Shown here: positions 31,727 through 39,173 of the stretch, in pieces
Numbering within the stretch: the stretch's first letter is position 1
Layout of the letters: every line of letters starts with the position of its first letter
From: Nonomuraea pusilla
Lineage (GTDB): Bacteria; Actinomycetota; Actinomycetes; Streptosporangiales; Streptosporangiaceae
Assembly: GCF_900109355.1 (NCBI RefSeq)
Contig: NZ_FOBF01000028.1
Coordinates: 1 to 64,000 of the forward strand
Direction of reading: 5' to 3'
DNA length: 64,000 nucleotides
Notes under the pieces: generated by a model
Told to the model about the DNA's origin: nothing
Seen by the model: the letters and a program-made list of their open reading frames with translations, nothing else
The model's database searches: none
Made by a program: the position numbers and the translations under genes

Positions 31727-31904
31727 CGGCGCGCCCCCGCCGCTGGACGGACGGGCATGGCCACCCGCTACCCCCGCTTCCGCCCGGCAATCGCCCCGCG
31801 AGCGCTGGCGAAAGCACCGGTGAACGCCCCGACTTGGTAAGGACGGGCGTGACCGGCGGCCGCCCGGGTAGTCACGGGCCGTAGCTCGACAGGGGGGAAG
31901 GACC

Positions 31905-32489
31905 ATGGCACGTCAGAAGACCATGCCGGAGACGATGGAAGAGAGCGACGTCATCGACCTGCTGCTGGCGCAGCACGCGATGATCACAGACCTGTTCGAC
32001 GAGGTCGAGCAGGCGCCGCGGGACCGGCGCGCCGAGGCGTTCACCCGGCTGGTGCGGCTGCTGGCCGTGCACGAGACGGCCGAGGAGGAGATCGTCCACC
32101 CGTACGCGCGCAGGAAGCTGGAGGGCGGCGAGGGGATCGTCGCGGACCGGCTGGAGGAGGAGCACCAGGCCAAGGAGCTGCTGCAGCAGATGGACGAGGC
32201 GGGCGTGGAGGCCCCCGACTTCCTCGCCAACCTCACGCTGCTGCGCGGCGCCGTGGAGGCGCACGCCCGCAGCGAGGAGCGGTACGAGTTCACCAAGCTG
32301 CGCGCCCAGACCAGCGCGGCGGAGCGCAGGGCGCTGTCGGTGGGCGTGAAGGCGGCCGAGGCGCTGGCGCCGACGCACCCGCACCCCGGCACCGAGTCGG
32401 CCACGAAGAACGTGCTCGTGGGCACGCCGGTCGCGATGATGGACCGCGTCCGCGACGTCATCAGGAAGACCATGGGCAAGGAGCACTGA
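31905..32489 (+). CDS. Hemerythrin HHE-domain protein
   Basis: 194 residues behind a GGGGGGAAGGA ribosome binding site. It forms a four-helix HHE domain with the expected metal ligands spread over the helices: LLAQHAMITDLFDEVE, RLLAVHETAEEEIVHPYARR, LEEEHQAKELLQQMD and AVEAHARSEERYEFTKL. Such proteins bind a di-iron centre and sense or carry O2 or respond to nitric oxide or redox stress. A C-terminal tail of about 60 residues is outside the domain. It is the first gene of a metal/stress block that includes a second hemerythrin domain fused to a P1B ATPase. Confidence 0.9.
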   Translation: MARQKTMPETMEESDVIDLLLAQHAMITDLFDEVEQAPRDRRAEAFTRLVRLLAVHETAEEEIVHPYARRKLEGGEGIVADRLEEEHQAKELLQQMDEAGVEAPDFLANLTLLRGAVEAHARSEERYEFTKLRAQTSAAERRALSVGVKAAEALAPTHPHPGTESATKNVLVGTPVAMMDRVRDVIRKTMGKEH

Positions 32490-32535
32490 CGACCGGGCCG
32501 GCGTCCCCCCGCGCCGCCGCACCCTCGACACCCTC

Positions 32536-32571
32536 GACGACGCCCTCGACGACGCCCTCGACGACGCCCTC
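32536..32571 (+). repeat. 12-bp tandem repeat (3 copies)
   Basis: Three exact copies of GACGACGCCCTC, preceded by partial copies, in the spacer between the hemerythrin and ftsH genes. A short hairpin (CCCTCGCG with CGCGGGGG) follows at about 32567-32588 and may end transcription of the hemerythrin gene. Confidence 0.85.
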
Positions 32572-32601
32572 GCGCGGCTTCGCGGGGGGACGGCGTCCGG
32601 A

Positions 32602-32637
32602 GGGCCGAAGGACCCGCGCTCGCGAGACCTACGGCCC
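32602..32637 (+). promoter_or_regulatory. Tandem DosR/DevR-like boxes upstream of ftsH
   Basis: GGGCCGAAGGACCC (32602-32615) is a perfect match to the palindrome GGGNCNWWNGNCCC. GAGACCTACGGCCC (32624-32637) matches 13 of 14 positions and begins exactly 22 bp downstream. The 14-bp core of the mycobacterial DosR box, GGGACTWWAGTCCC, fits the same pattern. Both sites lie 131-166 bp before the ftsH start. Confidence 0.55.
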
Positions 32638-32767
32638 TGCCGCCGTGCCCGCGCCACGCGCACCCTTGGAGGCATAGGGGAGTCGTTCATGAGCGCGAGA
32701 GGCGGGGGAGCACCGGGCAGCGCGGCCGGAGCCCCGGCCCTCGCGCGCCGGTCGTTGGAGGAACGCG

Positions 32768-34693
32768 ATGACCACCGAGAGGCCGTGGATCGCCAGGTTC
32801 GTACCGTCGCGTCACCCGACCGGAACCGCGAAGCCGGGGCCGGGGAAGGAGCCGCCCCAGCCGAGCGGCGAGCAGCCGCCGCCCCGCTGGAGCCGCTGGC
32901 TGTGGGTGGTCGGCGTGCTGGCCCTGCTGGCGTGGCTGGTCGGGCCGATGCTGCTGGCGGCGCAGACCCCGGGCAGGACGCCGTACACGGACTTCGTGGC
33001 GAAGGTGGACGCCGGCCAGGTCACCGCCGTGACGATCGACGACGGGGGCGCCGTCTCGGCCACGTTGAAGAGCGGCGACAGGATGCAGACGCAGATCCCG
33101 ACGGCGCTGAACAACGCGGGGCTGGAGCAGGACCTGCGCGCCCACCACGTGGCGATCACCGCGACCTCCTCGTCGGGGTCGCTGACCTCGCTGCTGGTGG
33201 CGTTCCTTCCGCTGCTGCTCATCATCGGGCTGTTCTGGTGGATGGGCCGCAAGGTCGGGGGCGGCCTCATGGCGGGGATGGGCGGGTTCGGCCGCTCCCG
33301 AGCCAAGATCATCGAGGCGGAGCGCCCGGCCACCCGCTTCGCCGACGTCGCCGGGTACGAGGGCGTCAAGCAGGAGATCGGCGAGGTCGTGGACTTCCTG
33401 CGCGACCCGGAACGGTACGCGGCGGCCGGGGCCAAGCCGCCCCGCGGCGTCATCATGGTCGGCCCTCCCGGCACCGGCAAGACGCTCATCGCGAGGGCGG
33501 TCGCCGGTGAGGCCGAGGTGCCGTTCCTGTCGGTGACGGGGTCGGCGTTCGTCGAGATGTTCGTCGGCGTGGGCGCCTCCCGGGTGCGGGACCTGTTCGA
33601 GGAGGCGCGCAGGCGGGCGCCGTCCATCATCTTCATCGACGAGATCGACGCGATCGGCGGGCGCAGAGGCGCGGTCGTCACCGGCGGCGGCAACGACGAG
33701 CGCGAGCAGACCCTGAACCAGCTCCTGGCCGAGATGGACGGGTTCGACCAGTCCAGCGGCATCGTCGTGCTGGCCGCGACGAACCGGCCCCAGACGCTCG
33801 ACCCGGCGCTGCTGCGCCCGGGACGGTTCGACCGCCAGGTAACCGTGCCGCTGCCGAACCAGGCCGAGCGGACGGCCATCCTGGCCGTCCACGCCTCCGG
33901 CAAGCACCTGGCGCCCGAGGTGGACCTCGCCCTGGTGGCCAGGGCCACGCCCGGCTTCTCCGGCGCCGACCTGGCCAACCTCGTCAACGAGGCCGCGATC
34001 AACGCGGTGCGCGACGACCGCACCACGATCACCGTCGCCGACCTGGACGCCGCCCGCGACCGCGTGCTGCTCGGCCGCAGGGACACGACGAACGCGCTGC
34101 TGCCGCAGGAACGCCGTTCCGTGGCGGTGCACGAGTCGGGGCACGCCCTGGTGGCGGCGCTGTGCGAGCACGCCGACCCGGTGGCGAAGGTGACGATCCT
34201 GCCGGCGGGGCTGACGCTGGGCGTCACCGAGCAGCTTCCCGAGGCGGAGCGTCACCTCTACAGCGAGGGCTTCCTGAACGACCTGCTGGCCGTGCGGCTC
34301 GGCGGGCGCGCGGCGGAGCTGCTCGTGTTCGGCGAGGGCTCCACCGGCGCCGCCAACGACCTCGCGGGCGCCACCCAGGTCGCCACCCGCATGGTGCGCG
34401 ACTTCGGCCTGTCGAGCGAGCTCGGTCCCGTCGGGTACGGCTCGGAGAGCCTCGACTTCGTCGGCCAGGACGAGGCGTCGCCGCGGCAGCAGTACTCGGA
34501 GCACACCCAGCGGCTCATCGACCAGGAGGTGGCCAGGCTGCTGCGGGCCGCCGAGCAGCGGGCGCTCGGCCTGCTGCGGTCGCACCGCGACGCCCTGGAG
34601 CGGCTGGCCGCCCTGCTCGTGGAGCAGGAGACGGTGGACGGGGACGCCGTCATCAAGGCGCTCGCCGACGAGCACCTCCCCGCGGGCGCCTGA
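32768..34693 (+). CDS. ftsH: ATP-dependent zinc metalloprotease FtsH (accessory type)
   Basis: 641 residues after a TTGGAGG ribosome binding site. Two membrane helices (about 45-65 and 138-158) flank a small extracytoplasmic domain (TPYTDFVAKVDAGQVTAVTI). The AAA+ module follows with Walker A GPPGTGKT at about 232, Walker B IIFIDEIDAI and an arginine-finger region RPGRFDRQV. The zinc protease motif HESGH starts at about residue 455. It degrades membrane and regulatory proteins. The pore motif FVGVGASRVRDLF is intact. Its stress-gene neighbourhood and DevR-like boxes suggest a stress-induced paralogue rather than the housekeeping copy, which is not in this window. Confidence 0.93.
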   Translation: MTTERPWIARFVPSRHPTGTAKPGPGKEPPQPSGEQPPPRWSRWLWVVGVLALLAWLVGPMLLAAQTPGRTPYTDFVAKVDAGQVTAVTIDDGGAVSATLKSGDRMQTQIPTALNNAGLEQDLRAHHVAITATSSSGSLTSLLVAFLPLLLIIGLFWWMGRKVGGGLMAGMGGFGRSRAKIIEAERPATRFADVAGYEGVKQEIGEVVDFLRDPERYAAAGAKPPRGVIMVGPPGTGKTLIARAVAGEAEVPFLSVTGSAFVEMFVGVGASRVRDLFEEARRRAPSIIFIDEIDAIGGRRGAVVTGGGNDEREQTLNQLLAEMDGFDQSSGIVVLAATNRPQTLDPALLRPGRFDRQVTVPLPNQAERTAILAVHASGKHLAPEVDLALVARATPGFSGADLANLVNEAAINAVRDDRTTITVADLDAARDRVLLGRRDTTNALLPQERRSVAVHESGHALVAALCEHADPVAKVTILPAGLTLGVTEQLPEAERHLYSEGFLNDLLAVRLGGRAAELLVFGEGSTGAANDLAGATQVATRMVRDFGLSSELGPVGYGSESLDFVGQDEASPRQQYSEHTQRLIDQEVARLLRAAEQRALGLLRSHRDALERLAALLVEQETVDGDAVIKALADEHLPAGA

Positions 34694-34800
34694 CCCGGCC
34701 GCCCCGGCTCACCCCTGTCGCCCTGCTCACCACCCGGCCGCCACCCGGTCGCGCGGCCCTCGCCCCGGCGCGGGGGAGGGCCGTGTGGCCGTCCGAGGAC

Positions 34801-34814
34801 GGGCCGAACGGCCC
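34801..34814 (+). promoter_or_regulatory. DosR/DevR-like box upstream of the P1B-5 ATPase gene
   Basis: GGGCCGAACGGCCC is a perfect palindrome around AA and a perfect match to GGGNCNWWNGNCCC. It ends 35 bp before the ATPase start codon. Confidence 0.5.
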
Positions 34815-34849
34815 TGTGACCGGGGCGGGAGCCGGGGCAGGGTGGAGGG

Positions 34850-37249
34850 ATGAAGAAGCTCTGGCTGACGGTCTTCCTCAGCGGGACGGTGGCGGCGCTG
34901 GCCGCCGGAGGCGTGCTCCACCTGGCGGGACTCCCCGGATGGGGCGACGCCGTGTGGGCGGCGGCGACGGCCGCGGCCGTCCTGCCCGCCCTGTGGTGGG
35001 TGATCTCCGCGCTGCGCGCCCGCAGGCTCGGCGTGGACGCGATCGCCGTGCTCGCCCTGGTCGGCACGCTCGTCGTCCAGGAGTACCTGGCCGGCGCGCT
35101 GATCGCGGTCATGCTGTCCACGGGCCGGGTGCTGGAGGAGTACGCGCTGGCCCGCGCGGGGCGCGACCTGACCGCCCTGTACGAGCGAGCCCCCCGCTGG
35201 GCGCACCGCTACGAGGACGGCGTGCCGAAGCGCGTGGACGTCGCCGCCGTGCGCAGGGGCGACCTGCTGGCGGTGCCCGCCGGCGAGATGGTGCCGGTGG
35301 ACGGCGTGGTGGCGGGACACACGGCCGTGCTGGACGAGTCGGCGCTGACCGGTGAGTCCATGCCCGTCGAGTACCCGGAGGGGGAGAGCGTCCGCAGCGG
35401 CGTCGTGAACGCCGGCTCGGCCTTCGACCTGCGCGCGACGGGCACCGCCGAGGAGAGCACGTACGCCGGGGTGGTGCGGCTGGCCCGCGAGACGGAGGCG
35501 GGCAGCGCGCCGGTGGTGCGGCTGGCCGACAGGTTCGCCGCCTGGTTCCTCCCGGCGACGCTGGTGATCGCCGGGCTGGCGTGGGCGCTGTCGGGCGACC
35601 TGGTGCGCGCGGTGGCCGTGCTGGTCGTGGCGACGCCGTGCCCGCTGCTGCTGGCCGCCCCGGCCGCCATCGCCTCCGGTCTGTCGCGCACGGCGCGCCA
35701 CGGGGTCGTCGTCAAGGGCGGCGGCGCGCTGGAGTCGCTGGGCAGGGCCCGCACGCTCGTCCTCGACAAGACGGGGACGCTCACGGAGGGCCGTCCGCAG
35801 GTGCTGGACGTCGTGCCCGCGCCGGGGTACGCGGCGGACGAGGTGCTGAGCCTGGCCGCCGCCGTCGACCGGGTGTCGTCGCACGTCCTGGCCACGGCGA
35901 TCGTGCACGCGGCGGAGGCGCGCGGCCTGGACGGGGTCACGGCGGCGGGGGTGCGGGAACGGCCGGGCTCCGGCACCGAGGGGACCGTCGGCGGACGCCT
36001 GGTCCGCGTCGGCAAGCTCCCCGCGAGCGCCGTCCCCGCGGACACCGACGCCACCGGCGACCCCGCCGCAACTGGCATCGCCGACCCCGCTGCGACCGGC
36101 ACCGCCGACCCCGCCGCCACGGACGCCCCGCGCACGGACGCCCCGCGCACGGACTCCGGGTGGGTCGCCGCGCAGCGGGCCAGGGCCGCGCTCGACAGCG
36201 CCATCACCGTCTGGATCACCGTGGACGGCGTGGTCGCCGGGGTCGTCCTCCTGCGCGACGCCGTCCGCGCCGACGCCTCCCGCACGCTGCGCAGGCTCAG
36301 GACGGCCGGCATCGACCGGGTCGTCATGCTCACCGGCGACCGCGCCGAGGTGGCGCAGGGCGTCGCGGCCGTGCTCGGCGTGGACGACGTCCTGGCGGAG
36401 CGCAGCCCCGCGGGCAAGGTGGAGGGCGTCCGCGAGGAGGCGGAGCGGGCCCCGACCGTCATGGTGGGCGACGGCGTCAACGACGCGCCCGCCCTGGCCG
36501 CCGCGCAGGTCGGCGTCGCCATGGGGGCGCGCGGCTCGGCCGCGTCCACGCAGGCGGCCGACGTGGTGCTGACCACGGACCGGCTCGACAGGCTCGCCGA
36601 CGCCATGGACGTCGCCCGCCGCGCCAGGCGCATCGCCGTCGAGAGCGCGGGCGTCGGCATCGGGCTGTCGCTGCTGGCCATGGCCTTCGCGGCGTTCGGC
36701 TTCCTGCCGCCCGCCGCGGGCGCGCTGCTGCAGGAGGCCATCGACGTGGCCGTCATACTCAACGCGCTGCGCGCCCTCGCCCCGGGACGCGGCACCCGGC
36801 TGCGGGTGGACCGCCCCACCGGCGAGCTGCTGCAGCGCTTCGACCAGGAGCACGCCACGCTGAGGCCGGCGCTCGAACTGCTGCGCGAGGCCGCCGACGC
36901 GCTCGACGGCCCGCCGCGGACCGCCCTGACGCTGCTGCGCCGCGTCCACGACGCGCTCGACACCGAGATCATGCCGCACGAGCAGGAGGAGGAGCAGCGC
37001 CTGTACCCGGCGCTGACCAGACTGCTCGGCGACCCCGAGGCGACCGTGACGATGAGCAGGGCGCACGCCGAGATCGGCAGGCTCGCGGACAGGCTGGCCC
37101 GCCACCTGGAGCTGGCGGGCGAGGACGGCCCGCGCCCGGAGCAGCGCGACGACCTGAGGGCCTGCCTGTACGGGCTGCACGCCGTCCTCACCTTGCACTT
37201 CGCCCAGGAGGAGGAGGCCTACTTCTCCCTGGCCGGCCACGCCGACTGA
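34850..37249 (+). CDS. P1B-5-type metal ATPase with C-terminal hemerythrin domain
   Basis: 799 residues. Actuator motif TGES; the membrane metal motif is TPC at 262-264 (VATPCPLLLAAPAAIASG); the phosphorylated Asp is D306 in DKTGTLTEG; hinge VMVGDGVNDAPAL. There is no N-terminal metal-binding domain. From about 662 to the end lies a hemerythrin domain (FDQEHATLRPALELL, EIMPHEQEEEQRLYPAL, SRAHAEIGRLADRLARHL, LHFAQEEEAYFSL). TPC plus a C-terminal hemerythrin domain defines the P1B-5 group, whose characterised members export Ni and Fe; sensing of iron or O2 by the tail is plausible. A low-complexity insertion occupies about 401-434. The 3' end overlaps the convergent DUF4389 gene by 31 bp. Confidence 0.9.
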   Translation: MKKLWLTVFLSGTVAALAAGGVLHLAGLPGWGDAVWAAATAAAVLPALWWVISALRARRLGVDAIAVLALVGTLVVQEYLAGALIAVMLSTGRVLEEYALARAGRDLTALYERAPRWAHRYEDGVPKRVDVAAVRRGDLLAVPAGEMVPVDGVVAGHTAVLDESALTGESMPVEYPEGESVRSGVVNAGSAFDLRATGTAEESTYAGVVRLARETEAGSAPVVRLADRFAAWFLPATLVIAGLAWALSGDLVRAVAVLVVATPCPLLLAAPAAIASGLSRTARHGVVVKGGGALESLGRARTLVLDKTGTLTEGRPQVLDVVPAPGYAADEVLSLAAAVDRVSSHVLATAIVHAAEARGLDGVTAAGVRERPGSGTEGTVGGRLVRVGKLPASAVPADTDATGDPAATGIADPAATGTADPAATDAPRTDAPRTDSGWVAAQRARAALDSAITVWITVDGVVAGVVLLRDAVRADASRTLRRLRTAGIDRVVMLTGDRAEVAQGVAAVLGVDDVLAERSPAGKVEGVREEAERAPTVMVGDGVNDAPALAAAQVGVAMGARGSAASTQAADVVLTTDRLDRLADAMDVARRARRIAVESAGVGIGLSLLAMAFAAFGFLPPAAGALLQEAIDVAVILNALRALAPGRGTRLRVDRPTGELLQRFDQEHATLRPALELLREAADALDGPPRTALTLLRRVHDALDTEIMPHEQEEEQRLYPALTRLLGDPEATVTMSRAHAEIGRLADRLARHLELAGEDGPRPEQRDDLRACLYGLHAVLTLHFAQEEEAYFSLAGHAD
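36050..36151 (+). repeat. In-frame 24-bp and 15-bp tandem repeats in the P1B-5 ATPase gene
   Basis: One 18-bp and two 24-bp units encode ATGDPA, ATGIADPA and ATGTADPA. Two exact 15-bp units GACGCCCCGCGCACG, encoding DAPRT, follow. All keep the frame and fall in the nucleotide-binding domain between GGRLVRVGKLP and the WVAAQRARAALDS segment. Confidence 0.88.
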
Positions 37250-38649
37250 CCGGCGTCGCTGCCCGCGCCCGCCGGAGCGATGGCCATCCGCACGCCCGCC
37301 ACGATGAGCGCGCCGCCGCCGACCAGCAGCAGACCGGCCGCGACGAGCAGGCCCGCGGTGAGCCCGCGCAGCCCCGGCAGGGTGGCGGCCACCCGCAGGT
37401 CGGTGGTGACGCCCGCCGAGCCGTCGGCGTTCATGACGACGACCGCCCACTCGCCGGGCCGCAGGTTCCAGGTGACGGCGCCGGTGCCGCTCGCGCTCCA
37501 GAAGCGCTGCGCCGCGGGCTGACCGGACGGCGCTCCGCCCGCGTGGCGCTCGTACCCGACGTCGGCGGGGCCGGAGGAGGAGCCGGGGGCGGGGAAGGAC
37601 AGCCGGGTGATCCGGTCGTGGCTCACACCGTTCAGGTACCGCTGCACGTCGGCCTTCGGCGCGATGCCGACGAACGCCGGCGCGCCCGTGCCCGTCGCGG
37701 TCAGCCTGACCGTGCCGACGGCGTCGCCCATCAGGTCCACGCCGCCGCCGGTGACCGCGCCGGGCTCCAGGGTCAGCGCGTACGCGGAGGTGCTGACGCG
37801 TTCGGGGCCGCTGCTGAGGAAGCCGTCGTCGCCCCGCGCCATGGAGACGAACGTGCCGCCGGTGCCGGCCGCCGCCGCGCCGAGGCCGCAGAAGACCAGC
37901 ACCGCGCCCGCGGCGACCGCCACGACGGAACCGGCCCGGTGCCGTACGTGGGGGTGCGGCGCCGGGGGCGGCTCCATGCGGGGCAGCTCGCGCTCGCCCT
38001 GCTCCAGGCGGAACGGCGGGTAGGCGTCGGTCATGAGCAGCGCGTAGGCGGCGACGCGCAGCGACCAGCGGTTCATGCCGACGACGAAGTCGAGGACGCC
38101 GTGCGGGTAGCGGCCGGTGAACAGCAGCGACAGCGCCGCGACGAGGACGAGCAGCCCGATGAGCCCGCCCCAGTCCAGCGTGTACAGCACGCCGCCGCGG
38201 TCGGGCAGCGCGCCCGTCCAGGACACGATGCTGCCGCTGGTGAACAGGCCGACGACGAGGTAGTGCGGGACGGCGAGCAGCCACCACTTGACCAGGACGA
38301 GGCCGCGCGACAGCCGCTCCGGGTAGTCGATCTCCAGCGTCGCCGGGTAGCCGGGGGCGGGGCCGAGGGTGAAGGGCGGGTAGCGGTCGGTGCCGAGCGC
38401 GCCGTAGCTGTAGAACGCGACCCGCCAGGTCCACCGCAGCACGCCGAGGTTGAAGTCGAACAGCGCGCGGGGGTACCGGCCGGTGAAGAGGATCGCGAAG
38501 AACGCGACCACGGTGAGGACGGCCATGGCGATCCACAGGAACGCCAGCACGACGTAGTGGGGGATCGCGAGGATCCACTTGACGATCCAGAGGCCCCGGT
38601 TGAGCGGCTCCTCCAGCCGGGCCTCGACGCGTACGGGATAGGTGCTCAT
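37219..38649 (-). CDS. DUF4389-domain membrane protein
   Basis: 476 residues. The N-terminal half has two tandem DUF4389 units, each with an EEPLNRGLWIVKWILAIPHY- or ERLSRGLVLVKWWLLAVPHYL-like start, membrane helices and an FTGRYPRALFDFNLGVLRW or FTGRYPHGVLDFVVGMNRW end. A third membrane-anchored, extracytoplasmic beta-rich part (about 245-450) contains GGTFVSMARGDDGFLSSGPERVST, and a C-terminal membrane helix closes the protein. The role of DUF4389 is unknown. The ATG at 38649 is chosen over upstream in-frame codons because the MSTYPVRVEARLEEPLNRG start is conserved in the family. Its end overlaps the ATPase gene. Confidence 0.82.
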   Translation of the reverse strand: MSTYPVRVEARLEEPLNRGLWIVKWILAIPHYVVLAFLWIAMAVLTVVAFFAILFTGRYPRALFDFNLGVLRWTWRVAFYSYGALGTDRYPPFTLGPAPGYPATLEIDYPERLSRGLVLVKWWLLAVPHYLVVGLFTSGSIVSWTGALPDRGGVLYTLDWGGLIGLLVLVAALSLLFTGRYPHGVLDFVVGMNRWSLRVAAYALLMTDAYPPFRLEQGERELPRMEPPPAPHPHVRHRAGSVVAVAAGAVLVFCGLGAAAAGTGGTFVSMARGDDGFLSSGPERVSTSAYALTLEPGAVTGGGVDLMGDAVGTVRLTATGTGAPAFVGIAPKADVQRYLNGVSHDRITRLSFPAPGSSSGPADVGYERHAGGAPSGQPAAQRFWSASGTGAVTWNLRPGEWAVVVMNADGSAGVTTDLRVAATLPGLRGLTAGLLVAAGLLLVGGGALIVAGVRMAIAPAGAGSDAGQSAWPAREK

Positions 38650-38684
38650 GTCCCAAGCGCAGCACCGGACGCGCTCCGTCACAC

Positions 38685-38749
38685 CGGCCGAAGGTCCTCG
38701 GACGCCCCGCCGATCGGCCCCGGGGCCGATCGGACGGGACGAAAGGCAC
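38685..38749. promoter_or_regulatory. DosR/DevR-like boxes between DUF4389 and PLDc_N genes
   Basis: CGGCCGAAGGTCCT (38685-38698, 12 of 14 positions of GGGNCNWWNGNCCC) ends 36 bp from the DUF4389 start codon. GGGACGAAAGGCAC (38736-38749, 13 of 14) lies further into the divergent intergenic region. Confidence 0.4.
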
Positions 38750-38870
38750 GGCGGCGCGGGACCTCCGCCTCCCCCGGGCGGCGCGGCGCGGTGCCAGGCT
38801 CCGAGTGGGGGAGCGCGAAGGGCCCGGCGCGTGAGGGGAACCCGGGCGCACCGAGGGAAGGGGTACGGCC

Positions 38871-39158
38871 ATGCGATGGGACGAGATGCCGCGCGGGCGG
38901 CGCGCGGCGCTGCTGGCGCTGGCGTCGGTGGAGGTCGCGCTGACCGCGACCGCGGCGGCGGACCTGTGGTTCAGGCCGCGCGAGTCGGTGCGCGGGCGCA
39001 AGGCGCTGTGGGCGGCCGGCATCCTCGTGCAGCCGGTGGGGCCGCTCGCGTACCTGCTGTGGGGCCGGCGCGGGAGCGGGGCGCGGTGCCGCGGGCGGGC
39101 AGGGGACGAAGGTCCCGCGGCTGAGGGGACATCGGCCCTCACGACGCCGCCCGCCTGA
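38871..39158 (+). CDS. Small PLDc_N-like membrane protein
   Basis: 95 residues with two predicted helices: RRAALLALASVEVALTATAAADLW and ALWAAGILVQPVGPLAYLLWGRRG. The PxGPLAYLLWGRR end is characteristic of the short phospholipase D nuclease N-terminal (PLDc_N) membrane proteins of actinomycetes. No catalytic HKD motif is present, so it is not an enzyme by itself. The last 25 residues are low complexity and overlap a perfect DevR-like box. Divergent from the DUF4389 gene. Confidence 0.65.
   Translation: MRWDEMPRGRRAALLALASVEVALTATAAADLWFRPRESVRGRKALWAAGILVQPVGPLAYLLWGRRGSGARCRGRAGDEGPAAEGTSALTTPPA
39103..39139 (+). promoter_or_regulatory. DosR/DevR-like boxes upstream of the WS/DGAT gene
   Basis: GGGACGAAGGTCCC (39103-39116) is a perfect match to GGGNCNWWNGNCCC. 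A second, weaker copy, GGGACATCGGCCCT (39126-39139), begins 23 bp downstream. They end 57 and 34 bp before the WS/DGAT start codon. Confidence 0.55.
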
Positions 39159-39173
39159 GCGGACCGTAGGGGT

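Noticed and set aside
30642..31817. 391-codon frame that includes the CsoR-family gene
   Set aside because: Only the last 89 residues show CsoR similarity; the rest overlaps the DUF2071 gene in another frame.
31727..31904. DosR/DevR-like box upstream of the hemerythrin gene
   Set aside because: I searched for the palindrome here and found no match with both half-sites, so this gene is not included in the predicted regulon on motif evidence.
32689..33510. Plus-strand frame overlapping the ftsH start (273 codons)
   Set aside because: Low-complexity Arg/Ala/Gly sequence in another frame of a clear ftsH gene.
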